DNA of 64,000 bases from the NCBI GenBank assembly GCA_019279435.1, contig JAAALK010000286.1:43771712-43835711 (forward strand), in the 5' to 3' direction. The stretch comes from Zizania palustris. Taxonomy: Eukaryota; Streptophyta; Magnoliopsida; Poales; Poaceae. Of this stretch, positions 44,599 to 57,108 are shown one piece after another. Numbering within the stretch: position 1 is the first letter of the stretch; each line of letters starts with the position of its first letter. Position numbers and translations under genes: made by a program. The notes beneath the pieces are model-generated. The model ran no database searches. It was not told the origin of the DNA and was given only the letters and a program-made list of their open reading frames with translations.

Positions 44599-47500
44599 AT
44601 GTTGCATGATAAACTTAAGATCCTGTGTTGGAATGTTAGAGGCATTAACGCCCCAGCAAAATAGATGGTTGTCTCCCTCTATATTCAGACCTTATCGCCT
44701 ACCATTGTATGTTTGCAAGAAACAAAATTGGCGTCGTTGGATAACCAACTAGTTCAGAGGGTTCTAGGACCGCGTTTTGCCAACGGTTTCGCCTTCCTCC
44801 CTGCAATCGGCACAAGATGGGGAATCCTGGTGGCAGGAGACAGTAATCTAGTAAGTTTCTTGTCCCACTCCCATGGCACGTACACCATAACAGTTGATAT
44901 CCAAAACAAATGGAATAACACTACATGGAACCTCTCAAGAGTTTATGGCCCGCAAGACATGCCGGAGAAGATCTTATTCCTAACAGAATTGCAAAACCTC
45001 TGCAGCGTGATGATGGATTCATGGCTGGTACTCGGGGATTTCAATCTATTGTTCCGAGCGGAGGATAAAAATAGGGGAAGCATAAATAGAACATTGATAG
45101 CAAGATTCAGGGCAACCATCAATAACCTTTCACTCAAACTCATTAAGCTCCATGGTCATCATTTTACGTGGAGCAGCAATACAGAGGACCCAACGCTATC
45201 GAAAATTGATCATGCATTTGCTTCGGATAGCTGGCTAGCGGCGAACCCCGGGAATCACCTTATAGCTCTTTCCTCATCGGTTTCAGACCACGCACCATTG
45301 TTCCTTTGCAACATTCCCCCTGTCGTTCAACCAAATTTCATTTTGAGAAATTCTGGTTAGGAAGAGCTGACTTCATCCAGCAAGTGGCAGATTCCTGGAA
45401 TCTGCGAACATCTGAGGCCTTAGATCCGTTAGCTATCCTGCGCCTCAAACTTTCACGACTGGCACGCACCCTTAAAAGTTAGAACTCAAAGTTGGTCAGC
45501 AGCCTAAGACTGTGTTTTCAAATAGGTACCAAAATAATTTCTCTGCTGGACAAGGCCCAAGAATCCAGAAATCTCTCTCAAGAAGAGCATGCCCTAAGAG
45601 CAGACCTCAAATTCCACCTGCTAGGCTTAGCATCAATCCAAAAAATTATGTGGAAGCAGCGATCGAGAATTCGATGGCTTAAGCATGGGGATGCAAATTC
45701 TAAGTTTTTTCACATTAAGATGAATGGCCGTCGCAATAGAAACTTCATTCCAATCTTGCAACACAATGGCATAGCGGTCTCGGAGCAGGCTGAAAAGGCC
45801 AACATCCTGCTTGACTTCTTCAGAACTAGATTGGGAGAGCAAAATCAGAGGCAATGCGCTTTGGCATTAGATTTCCTTTACCCCAACCCTTGTGATTTAC
45901 AATCTTTAGACCGTTCTGCAACCCTGCAGGAGGTGTACAAAGTTATTCAAGCGCTGCCTCTAGACAAGGCTCTGGGGCTAGATGGGTACATCAACAACTT
46001 TTTCAAGAAGTGCTGGAGCATTATAAATTCGATCTGTGGAAGGCTATAAATCATTTCCTTGAAAATGGATCTCCCAATATCCATCTCCTCAATTCAGCAC
46101 ACATAATTTTGATCCCTAAGACTGCTCAAGCGATCGCTCCAAATGATTTCAGGCCAATCAGTCTTACCCATAGTTTCGCTAAAATAATTACCAAATTGCT
46201 CGCACTTCGGCTTGCACCCTATCTAGATCAGTTGATTGACCAAAACCAATCGGCTTTCATCAAACGACGGGGACTGCATGACAATTTCCTACTAGTCCAA
46301 GGTGGCCTAAAGAAGCTTCATAGACTGAATATACCCTCAATCTTTGTGAAATTGGACATTTCAAAGGCTTTCGACTCCATTAGCTAGCCTTACGTGGTAG
46401 ACATCCTGAAGCATAGAGGTTTTGGAACGAGATGGATAGATTGGATTTGTAACCTCCTTCGCTCGTCTTCGTCGTCGATCATTCTTAACGATATAGCAGG
46501 AGAGGTTTTCTTCCATGGCAGGGGGGGTCGACAAGGCGATCCATTATCCCCAATGTTGTTTCTAATAGCAATTGACCCGTTACAAAGAATGATAAGAATA
46601 GCAGAGGATAAAGGGTTACTTCTACCATTCATTGGAAATTCGATCAAAGTTCGTGCATCATTCTATGCCGACGATGTAGGTTTTTTCATGAATGCCTGCT
46701 CAGAGGAAGCAACTTGTATGAAACGATTGCTTGACATCTTTGGAAATGCTTCTGGTCTCAGGATAAACTTCGAAAAGACGGAATGTTTTCCAATCAGATG
46801 TGATTCTACTGATCGGAACATGATACAGGATGTATTCCCAGCAAAATTCTCCCATTTCCCGTGCAAATATCTTGGATTACCCCTCCACGTTGGGAGAACA
46901 CGGAGGAACCACCTTCAGCCTCTCTTGGACAAGGTAGCGTGCAAGTTGGCAAATTGGAAAGGGAAGTTGCTAAGCAAAGCGGGAAGATATAGCTCTAATT
47001 CAATCATCATTATCAGCAATCCCCACCTTCCACCTCTCAGTGCTCCCCGAGAATGGCTGGCTGACAAAACAATTAGACAAAATTAGTCGAGATTTCCTAT
47101 GGGGCCGATCGGGTGTACATGACAACTCAAGGGGGGTTTGCCTAGTAAACTGGAGGCAAACATGTCTCCCAAAGGATTATGGTGGAATAGGGATTTTAAA
47201 TATTAAGTGTTTCAGCCGTGCGTTGAGGCTACGATGGCTCTAGATCAAGTGGAAGGACGATGCAAGACCATGGGCATTCCTTGCTCCATCTAGCTCCAAA
47301 AAAGACTCGGACCTCTTTCAGGCATCTACTAGAATCATTTTGGGAAATGGAGAGAAGACCAACTTCTGGCATGATCGATGGCTGGGGGGAACACCTCTAT
47401 ATCTCATTGCACCGAGCCTTTTCAACATCTTCACTAGAAAGAAAATGACTGTTAGCCAGGCGCTCCCCCAGAACATGTGGATCAGAACCATCCGAAGAGC

Positions 47501-48133
47501 CTTTTCGCCACATCATATGTAGGAACTCATTCAACTCGTTTTTAAAATGGAAAACATCATCCTTCAAGAACGGGTTGAGGATGACATCGTTTGGCATTGG
47601 ACTGCAAACAGCGAGTTCTCGGTCAAATCCGCTTATCGCTGCCAATTCAACGGGATGTGCAAATCGTTAATCTCTGAGCATCTATGGAAAGGAAGAACCG
47701 AGCCCAATTGCAAATTCTTCGTATGGTGTCTGTTAAAGCTCAAAATATTGTCAGCTAGCCATATATTAAAGCGAGGTTGGCCTTGCTATCCTTTCTGTCA
47801 ACTTTGTATGGTTCAACTGGAGATGGCTCAGCACCTAGCTTGCTCCTGTTCATTCACAGCAAGTGTTTGGGCCATAGTAACGAGGCATTTTGATCTGGTC
47901 CGCACCCCTCCTCTCCCTTCTGCTGATCCTCCGTAGGAATGGTGGCACAAGGCGTGTAAGACCGTCCCCGGACCCTCCGAAAAAATTTCAGCGGGTTGAC
48001 AATGTTTTTATGGTGGAATATTTGGAAGGAATGAAATAGGAGGGTTTTTCAGTCTTCTTTTGAATCAATCTCTTTTGTAAGCGGTTTAGTGATTTCTGAT
48101 TTCACTAACTTCGCTAGAGTTTCTTCACTATAG
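44599..48133 (+). pseudogene. LINE ORF2 (endonuclease, reverse transcriptase, zf-RVT)
   Basis: Starts at ATG 44599. The N-terminal AP-type endonuclease shows LKILCWNVRGIN (44614-44649), CLQETK and LVLGDFN, ending with SDHAPL (near 45290). The RT palm follows, with LIPKT and DFRPISL (46105-46165), KLDISKAFDS (46350) and catalytic YADD (46664-46675). The C-terminal zf-RVT region (47580-47880) has the Cys/His pattern CYPFCQLC then HLAC. Breaks: TAG at 44662-44664 right after the start region, a frameshift near 45350, TAG at 45481-45483, a frameshift near 46020, TAG at 46384-46386 in place of Trp, another shift near 47040 and later stops. The frame ends at TAG 48131-48133. The element is dead. 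Confidence 0.85.
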
Positions 48134-48254
48134 CTCTAGCCTCTTCACCTATATCTCTTTTATCTGTTTTCTAGCTTGTTGTATCGCTCCCTCAGGGTTT
48201 TTACCCTTCTTAATATATCTCGCGGCGAACCTCTCGCTTGCATTTCAAAAAAAA
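48134..48254 (+). other. LINE 3' UTR and poly(A) tail
   Basis: A short 3' region ending with an A8 run at 48247-48254, consistent with target-primed reverse transcription. Confidence 0.6.
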
Positions 48255-49412
48255 GAACCTTGCGAGAAGAAGGTGTAGATCTTCTGTCGAGGAAGGTTGT
48301 CTGGATTCCACATCTAGGCCCAACAGACAAAGATTAAGATGTCCACTCAATCATCAGTGTCAGGATCAACACGATCAAAGACACACATGTTCCCTAGAAC
48401 TTTCTGAACCCCTTCTTTGTTCCAAGCCTGGAGAGGAAGGTGTTCGATGCAGTTTTTCACCCTATACCACTACGTGTTGTGGCTGACATGGAGATCAATT
48501 AGCCATGGCCAGACAACCAAGGTTGTCCTCCCAATCTCAATTATTCCACGTGCTAGAGTTGCGTCTCTTTGCTCCGTGAAATCAAAGAAAGCAAAGAAGT
48601 CTTCAAGTTGGTGGCGAGTGACCCACAGGTTTAACAGAGGGACTGGCACCTTATTCTGCAAAGCCCGAGCAACATCCATCAGACTGGGGCCACGAACACC
48701 TTCGAGCAGAGACAGAACCACTCCATGGTTGCTTAGCTTGAAGGACTCAATCTCAACAACCCTAGGGGTGATGATTGCTGCAAAGGATGAGGCTGGTAGC
48801 TGTTCAAGGAGGCTAGGGGTGTAGGCCATATCGACCCTCGGATTCTGAAAAACTGGGGGGTGGCGTGGGGAAGGAAATGGGGGCACTGGAAGTCCTGAAG
48901 GAGCGGGTCAAGAGAGGTGAGAGTGGATGGAGGAGACAAGGAAAATGAGGCGGGAACGAAGAGGTCGAAAAGTGGTGTTTGAATGTAATGGAGGTGGCGT
49001 GGAGAAGATGGAGGATTTTTCTTTAGCTTCAAGCAGGCGGAACGAAGAAGAACAACTTGCCTACACGAGTAGCATCTTGGAGGGGCATGACAAGAGGCAA
49101 TGCGGTGGTTGGGGCGAGGAAACAGAAGCATTTGCCAGCGAGCGCTGATTTGTAGGCAGCTCGGATGCCCCCCCCCCCCCGCGCATTAACTTCGGCAGCG
49201 ACCTCAGGACCTTGACGCCAAAGCTGTTAAGCAGAGAGATTTCTCTTGGGGGAAGACGTACGTTGCCTCCACCAAAATTTAGGCTTCACTAGTTTCCAAT
49301 CCGATGCAAGGTCGCCGGTAGGGACCTGCTTTGCTTTGGGCAATGGAGCCGCCACCACCTGGTCTGGCTAGTCGTCTTCCTTGGGGTTCTCCTTCGTAGC
49401 CAGCAGGCCCGA
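48255..49412 (-). pseudogene. Fragment of a second LINE ORF1 in opposite orientation
   Basis: On the minus strand a KPKFWWR segment (about 49300-49270) matches the ORF1 of the plus-strand LINE. After it come knuckle-like residues HRIASCHAPPRCYSC in another frame (about 49110-49060), then the conserved ORF1 domain (48886-48470) with LEQLPASSFAAI and GPSLMDVARALQ. It stops abruptly where the plus-strand LINE ends. Several frame changes, and a C12 run at 49169-49180, show decay. The plus-strand LINE may have inserted into this copy, but the other half was not found on its left side. Confidence 0.65.
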
Positions 49413-52400
49413 TGTCACGCCCCGATTTTACATAAAATTGGAACTTTATTGAATTTCAGAGAAAATTAATAAATACAAGATGTTCATCACACGACCTCGT
49501 ACATACGACAAACAAAGTATAGCTCGTAGGCTATTTTATTACACTGAATTTAACAATAAAGAGAAAAATCTTGGCGATGAACAACTTGTTCCAAGACTCG
49601 CATCCTTGACTGGGAAAGTGTCGCGCCCCGATTTAATAAATCAGGACTTTATTGAAATTCCATAGAAAATCAATAAAACAAGATGTTCATCATGCGACCT
49701 CGTACAATACGGGCAATCATTCACGGTTCGTAGACCGCATTAATACAAAAGTGAATAAAGGTGAAGAGAAACTAATAAAATAAGGGTCCTAGATGAACAC
49801 CTCCTTCCAGTCTCGCCTTGACTGGGTCGCTACTCCAGACCTACATCCTCCTCGTAGTAGACGGGCTCTGATGGTGTAAGTCAACGGGGTGAGTACAGGA
49901 GTACTCAGCAAGCCACCGAATGCAAATATAATGCAAGGTAATAACAAGGGAGATAGTGGCTAGTTTTGCGGAAGCGAGTAATTTGTCAAGCAATTTAATG
50001 TGAACAATTTATTAGTACTGAAACGTAAACATGTGTATGCATCATCATCTTCTAACTTGAGGGGTACAGTCAGCCCCACCTCGCTCAACAGTCCTTACAT
50101 GCCATGAATAACTCAACCATTCAAACAATTGTAAACTAACTGCGAGTAGTCACACAACTCGCCCTTGACCGTGGGCTCGGCTTTTCGAAAAGATTGATTT
50201 TACTCTGATCATAGATGTACCTCTGTACCCACAAGGCACGCACTCATCACCTACACCAAAGTGTAACGAGATGACCCATTTCACGGGAACTCGTGCCAAA
50301 ACCTTCCATATAGTCCTCCCCGACTCAACAGCACCCTCTTATAGGTTTCATATGGTGTCCCGACGCGTCGGAGCCCCACCATACCCCCCCTTGAGCCTCG
50401 TCGGTACAAGTCGCCCGCAGGCTTGCCCCTTGCCCCCTCCACTATGGTGCATCGAGTCGGAGTATTCCATACTTCCAGTTAGGACTTACCCATTAGACTT
50501 GTGGTTGGTACGGATGTGCTTTGCAACAGATCCTGCAGACCGGTCCTTATAGTGCCCCGGGTGCGACAAACCAATGCCCGAGCTTGCACCCGGAACCCAC
50601 CATACTTATAACTTAGCCAACTCCAACAGAGTCCAGAGACGAAAATAACAGGGAAATTCATATACAGAATCCAGCTAACTACGACTCATTGTTTTATCCT
50701 ATAGCAGTTGTGCCGGTACATTGGGCACTAGCTAATAATTTTATAGTAGAGTGACAAGGAGTTAAGGCTCAATAAGCATGGCTTGGGTTTGCACACAAGG
50801 ACGGGGATCTAATAAATATAAGTGTAAGGCTTGATTATTGGACTAATGCAATATTAACCTATGAGTTATAGCGATACTTTATTAAAACATGGGCTCAAAT
50901 ATGATCAACTGTTTCCACAGGGGTGGTCGATGACTTGCCTTGATCAGCAAATGGGGATGGAGGAACCTCGGGGTAGAACTCTGGCTCCTCGACGAACTCG
51001 TAGTCTTCTTGATACGGAAAAATAAACAATACATTCAATAAACAGATAAAAATCCACCAAATACTAAACATACATGTTGGTTATGTGAATTAATATTTTA
51101 ATATTCTGAAGTTTGGTATAAAACAGTAAAGCTTAACTTTTTAGGGTTTTTCCTAATTTATTTTCTATATTAATAATTTTAACCCTAAGGGGTTTTTATT
51201 CAATTATTTATTAAGAATATTTTGGGTAACAGTAACATACTGTTTTTATGGCATTAATGTGTAGAGAATAATATGCTGAATTTAACAAAATTTGAATGGT
51301 GAAATTTGGAGTTAAAATGAGTAAGTTATGAATTTTCAAAGTTTAAACTATTTTCTGGATTTTTATTTAAACTGGAAATGGGCTCTGGTCCACGGTGAGC
51401 CAGGCCCACGGTGGACCAGCGACTGCGCGCGTGAGCCGAACCGATCTGGATTGTCCGATCCAGATCAAGCGGCCAGGCGCGAGGCGGGTTCGTTTAAGTG
51501 AAAACGGACGGCTCAGATTAAATCGCACCGAACCGGTACGCGTGGACGCACCAGATCGATCCAGGGGGTTAAGTGACGATCGACGGCCGAGAGGCCTTGA
51601 TACCCCTTTGGCCAGATCCGAGGGCCCAGATTAAATCTCGAAGGGATCTAATCCCAGCCCTCCGATCGCGATCGTGCGGTCGCGGCGCGATCCGGCACGG
51701 CACGCGCTAAGGGGTCGAGTACCCCCTTCGTTCTCAGCTCCGGCGACATTACAGCGAGCAATTCCGGCGCCGACGAGGGTTGGACGGCGATGCTAAGGCC
51801 AAAAATGGAACCAGTGACGTGAGGGGAACTCAGGCGTACCGGCGGTGGCGGCGGAGACGAGCTAACAGCGACCGGCGTCGACGAGGGGCGAAGAAGCTCC
51901 TCGGGTTCGTCGGCGGCGAGGCGATCCGGTGGTCTTCTCAACCGGCGAAGGCGTGGCCAAGGACGGGCGGTTCACTGCGGTCACGTAGGGGGTGACGGCG
52001 AGGGCAGCGGTGGCCTCGATCGTCGGCGAGCGGTGGCTGGAGGCAGAGCAGAGCTAGAGGCCGAAACTTTACGCCGGAGCTCTGGAAAGCGAGGGCTTGC
52101 GCTAGGCGGTGTGGGCAACGAGCGGTGACCGGAGGGGGTTTAAATAGGGGCTTCGCCGTCATTCAAACGGAAGGGAACCGTGGAGATCCGAGGGGATTCC
52201 TATTTTGCGCCGGCGGGCTTCCATGTGCGCGCATGCTTGCTATCTAAGCCGAAGACGCGTGGGGATTAGGGGGAAGGTGATCGCCGGTGTTCGGGAAAAA
52301 GGAATCCGGGACCGGATCGATAAGATCGGGCGGCCGGTGGCGAAAACTTGGAAGGTGATCGCCGGGAAAGGAAAGGGGAGAGAGGGATTCCATCGGAGAA

Positions 52401-55387
52401 GATGGATCCGACAGGTGGCCCCCACCTGTCGGTGGGTGAACGAGAAAGGAAAGCCTGACAGGCGGGCCCCGTCGGTCAGTGGGAGGGTTAGGGATGTGGG
52501 TGGCTGCCATGTGGGGCCGAGCGGGGACGGGCGCAGGAGAGAGAGGAGGGAAGCGGCGCCGACAAGCGGGCCCCACTGGTCAGTGAGTTACGGCTAGGCT
52601 GGGCTGGGCTGAGGGTGAATTCGGGGTTGCGGCCCATTTAAAATTTTAATTCTTTTCTGATTTAAAATAAATCCAGTAATTCATATATTTGATTAAGGGT
52701 TGAATCACTGTTGATAAAAATTTGGAAAAAAATCCTAAAACTATATCTTGGCCTCTAGTTCATCTCATAAAATTTTCAGCTCCAGATTTTGAGTATTTCT
52801 CTCTGTTTGGCTTTAATAGGGCTCTTTAAGGGTTTTTCTTCAATTATAAATTCCAGAAATCCTTTTAATATTATTTTTTTATTTTATTTCCTTTTTAATT
52901 TTTAGGGTGTTACAGAAAGCTACTCCAGACCTTCGTCTTCATAGAACTCGTCGTCTAAAAATTTTAATCAATGGGGGTAAGTACAAAAGTAGTCAACAAG
53001 CCACCCAAAATGCAATAATAATGCAGGGTAATAACAAGGGAATGATAAGGGTTTAAAGTGCGAAAAAGTACATTTTCAAGTAGCAGCATTTAATGTAGTC
53101 AAATCTAATTGTATCGAATAATAAACATGAACAATGCAACATCTTCTAACTCGAGGAGTACAGTCATCCCTCCTCGCTCAACAGTCCTTACATGCCATTC
53201 CATCATGCAACATACATAAATGTAAACTAACTGTGAGATGTCACGCAACCCGCCCTTGACTGTGGGCTCGACTTTTCGAAAAGATTTCAACTCTGATCAT
53301 AGGTGTACTACTGTACCCATAAGGCACTTATCCCTGCACATCGCAGTGTGTTTAGATGATCCAAGTCATAGAAACTTGTGTCAAAACCTTTAGCATGAGA
53401 CGCTCCAATTCGATAACACCCACTCTAGGTTTTGCCGGCACGCCAGCAGATTGGACAACGTCGCACCCCCTTTTGTTCCTCGTCAATACAAGTCACCCGC
53501 AGGTGCTACTTGACCCATCTCCAAATGGTGCCTCAAGTTGGAACGTCACATACCACCAGTTAGGACTTACCCATTAGACTTGTGGTTAGTACAGAAGTGC
53601 TTTGCAACGGATCCCGCAGACCGGTCCTTATAATGCCCTGGGTGCGACTAACCAATATCCTTGCTTGCACCCGGAACCCACCATGTTATCATACTAAACC
53701 AAAACTCCATAACCAATAGAATTCCAGGGATGAGAGAAATCATGGGGATCATATAATAGAATCCAAAATCTCTACGACTCGTTTTTACCCTATAGTGATT
53801 GTGTCGATACATTGGACACTATCTAATAATAATACTATTATGGTGACAAGGAGTTTTAGGCTCAATAGCATGGCTTGGGTTTGCACTTCAAGATCGAGGA
53901 TCTAAATAAATATAATGTAAGGCTTTCAATTTGACTAATGCATTTATAATCTATGGGTTTTAGCGATATTTTAAGAAAACTAGGTTCAATATGCTCAAAA
54001 TTTAGTGTGGTGACTTGCTTGGATTAGTAAATGGAGATGGAGGAACCTCGGGAAAATAGTCCGGCTTCTTGACGGTGTCGTAATCTTCTAGGCACACAAG
54101 ACGAGAATAATAAACAATTGGGAGAAACAATAAAACAAACAGTACAAGCATTTTAATTAAATTGGTTAAAGTTGTAGAGGATGAAAGAGGGATTTTCTGG
54201 AATTGAAATGGTGAATTTTGGAGTAAAAATCGAGAAGATAGGAAATTTTAAAGTTTAAGAATAATTTTCTTGGTTTTATTTTGAATAATAAAGTCACACC
54301 TATCAATTAAATTGGAAAAAATGTAGAAGACAAAAAGATAAATGTTCTGAAATTTGAATGGTAAATTTTAGAGTTAATTCCAAAGAGTTATGAATTTGAA
54401 GTTTGAAATGATTTTTTTTCAAATTTTATTTGAATTTCAATTAAAACAATGAGGACGATGGGGATCACTCCGATGGCGTTGGTGGGGCGAGGGGAGTACT
54501 CTGGTGACGGCGAGCGGTGGCTAGAGGTAGAACAGAGGGGTGGCGCTAGAAAAGCTAACAATGCTCGGCTTTGGGGCGAGAGAGGGCGACTGAATGGTGT
54601 GGTGAACGCGGTGTGGCCAGGGCCTTTTTATAGTGCTTCAGTGAGGCTAACAGCGGCGAGAAGGGGGGAAATCGAGGATTAAACCTCTTTACTCCGGCGA
54701 GGTTAATCCTGTTAATTGCGATGCTCTGGAGCATAACGGCGAGGGGGTCCGAGGGCATTCAAGCGTGGGTATAATAGCAACTTAATTCCGGCGATTAACC
54801 GGAGCTCGGGCCCACGACGGAGGCAACGGATTTCACTGCGGTGGTCGGGGATCTCGAGCGCTCGAGGTTGAAGACGACTGACAGGGAAGGGCCACCGATC
54901 AGTGAGCGGATGAGGTCCAACGGCGCAACGGTCGGCGCCGACAGGTGGGCCTAAGTGCGTAAGCCGTGAGGAGAGGAGGCTAACAAGTGGGCCAGGGTTT
55001 GGGTGAGACTGAGCGCACCGATAGGCGGGGCCTGCTTGTCAGTAAGAGGATGGCGTGGAGGATGAGTTGAGCCGGCCAGGGAGAGTGAAATGAGGGGAGC
55101 GGCCCATTAGCATTTAAATTGATTTTCTGAATAACAATAATTGCATATATTGATTTTTTAAATTATGGACTAGCATCCAAGGTTGGAAAAAATTGTAAAA
55201 ATTTCCAAAATTGTATCTCGATCTTAGGAACATAACATAATTTTTTTCATACCATGATTTGAATTATTTCTCTCGATTCTATTTATTTAGGCATTTATGA
55301 CCTTTATGAGAATTAAAATAAATATTTTTTCTGAAAATTCTGATTTTTCTGAGTTTATATTATTGCTCTAAAATTTTGGGTGTTACA
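49413..55387 (-). repeat. LTR of a Tekay-type relative, split by a solo LTR
   Basis: Starts TGTCACGCCCCGATTTTACA at 49413 and ends GGGTGTTACA at 55387, with a younger LTR inserted at 49619-52914. The parts (206 bp plus about 2.47 kb) resemble the Tekay LTRs but have diverged further. The five bases outside its ends are CCCGA and TTCAT and do not match. Only an LTR is present, with no internal region. No gene is seen; AT-rich and GC-rich stretches alternate as in the other LTRs. Confidence 0.75.
49619..52914 (-). repeat. Solo LTR of the Tekay-type family, perfect target duplication
   Basis: A complete 3,296-bp LTR from TGTCGCGCCCCG to GTGTTACA, flanked by GAAAG at 49614-49618 and 52915-52919. 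It aligns over its whole length with the interrupted LTR of the Tekay element (4994-7768 plus 30205-30694). The matching flanks and absent internal region show a full element that collapsed by recombination between its own LTRs. Confidence 0.92.
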
Positions 55388-55929
55388 TTCATAAATGAGG
55401 ATAGAGTGTGCATGATACTTCTAGTCTCTATAAGCAACTTTCAAGGGACTAATGGACTAAAATTTAGTCCCCATAAGCAATGTTGTTTGGAATTTTAAGA
55501 ACTAAATAGGACTAAACTTTAGTCCCTAAAAATAAGCAATTCCAATCTAAACAGGGCCTAAAAACGTTTGCACAGATCTATTGTCCTCTTATAATATAAA
55601 TCCTTTAAGTTTTTTTTCAAACCTGTTAAATATTCATCAAACTTAAATAAAAATATATTAATATTTATAATATAAAATAAATATATTATTAAAAAACTCT
55701 AGGATGATTTAGTAAAACTAATTTAATATTATAAATATTTTTATATATTTTATATAATTTATTAAAGTTAAAAATGAGTTATAAAAAACAAATGATTTAT
55801 AATATTATAATATATAATGAGTAAATATTTTTGAATTGAGTCTCACCTCAGAATAGAGATAGCTTGGGGTCTGAAACCCACGGGTTCGATAAAAACCAAC
55901 CCACGAAGCAAATCTAAACTTGTAAAATT
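55388..55929. repeat. AT-rich DNA with a short palindromic MITE-like fragment
   Basis: Two palindromes, GGACTAAAATTTAGTCC (55454-55470) and GGACTAAACTTTAGTCC (55509-55525), and an end reading AAACAGGGCC resemble one end of grass MITEs. The other end is missing. Positions 55560-55840 are simple AT-rich sequence. No gene seen. Confidence 0.4.
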
Positions 55930-55934
55930 CATGG

Positions 55935-56724
55935 TGTTGGGGGAATTAGTTTTCCCTTAAACAAGGGCCAAATGACGTCAGTTTCCGGAGGCCTCGGGCT
56001 CGGAGCCTGTCACTGTCGAAGCCTAAAAGCAAAGTCTGGCCTCCTCTGATGGAGTCAATTTCAAAGAACTAAGACTTGCCTCTCCGGAGCCCTCCAGCGT
56101 CAAGCCTCCAGGATCCCTCTGGTATCCTTCGGAGCCAAGCCTCCAGGACCTCTTTGGTCCCCTTCGAAGCCCTCTTCGGAGCCTTTTAGAGCCCACTCCG
56201 AGAGCCAGTTCGGAGCCCTCTTCGGGATCCGCTTCGGAGTGCCTTTCGAAGCCCCCTTGACCGCCTCCGCCTGAAGGACTCCGGCAAGTACTCCGGACCA
56301 GAAGAAATATCCAAGCATCGCTACAGTGTAGAGCCATACCAGAGCCCCTTCGCCCCTGGTATGTCGTATACCTGCTTCAGAAGTGATGTTTATCTACTAC
56401 ATCTGTAAAGTCAAATGTACAGTACTCTAGTCTTTTCATTTACTGCCCCTATAAGGCCTACGGCTTATATAAGGCAATTTGGTCTTTTTCTTTGGCTTGC
56501 GTGTCTATAAAAGCAGGGCCATACCCTTGTAATAGATAGGTTGAAGAGTAGAGGCAAAAACTATGTCAAATCCACTATAAACTGGACATATGTCTATTAT
56601 TCTTTCGGGGAGGCCTGAATCAGTATAAACTTTTTCTCCCTCTGTGAGAACCTTTCGAGGTTCATTCTATACACCATACATTAATACACAAAAACCTACT
56701 GTAGCAGCCATAATTGCTACAACA
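55935..56724 (+). repeat. Solo gypsy LTR, perfect target duplication
   Basis: A 790-bp LTR starting TGTTGGGGGAATTAG and ending GCTACAACA, flanked by CATGG at 55930-55934 and 56725-56729. Its ends resemble the Gypsy-2 LTR (TGTTGGGGGAAATTA...CCAACA). It contains many TTCGGAGCC and TTCGAAGCC motifs. Orientation is inferred from the Gypsy-2 LTR. The region 56730-57108 to its right is AT-rich and holds nothing I recognise. Confidence 0.88.
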
Positions 56725-57108
56725 CATGGGTTCAAAACTAAACTTAAAGGTATCTGAAATCCAATGGATAAATCTACGGGTTTAATTTATACTCTATATA
56801 AATTACATTATAACATAAATGTAATTAAAAATCCACAACAAATATGATATTGTCATATTACTGGCACGTAATTTGAAATGATTAAATCATTTAATATAAC
56901 TCAATATAACATTATCACAAAAGAAATAGAAAATAAATTAAATTTTATGTAATTTTAAATAATTGAGTAAAACAGGTTGGACCGATACTTCAAACGCAAA
57001 CTAGCCGACCTGCACATGGAGATATTTTGGGATCGCGTAAAGGACAAAAATATCACGGAGTAGCCAAGCCAGGTCCGTTCGAATCTGGGCTGCGTCGTGG
57101 CTCGTGGG

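Larger units (their letters stand above)
30695..48254 (+). mobile_element. L1-type LINE, interrupted by Copia-2
   Basis: A non-LTR retrotransposon on the plus strand in two parts, up to 31561 and from 42824 to a short poly(A) at 48247-48254. It has an ORF1 with zinc knuckles and an ORF2 with endonuclease, reverse transcriptase and a zf-RVT-type C-terminus, the layout of plant L1 elements. The 5' boundary is not certain: coding similarity starts only at about 30950, and 30695-30946 has no recognised content. No convincing target duplication was found around it. Stops and frameshifts throughout make it inactive. Confidence 0.8.

Noticed and set aside
48927..49148. Plus-strand 73-aa ORF
   Set aside because: Shadow of the minus-strand LINE ORF1 fragment.
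55865..55915. tRNA- or SINE-like box (ACGGGTTCGATAAAAACC)
   Set aside because: No A box, no cloverleaf and no CCA end; a single B-box-like word is not enough.
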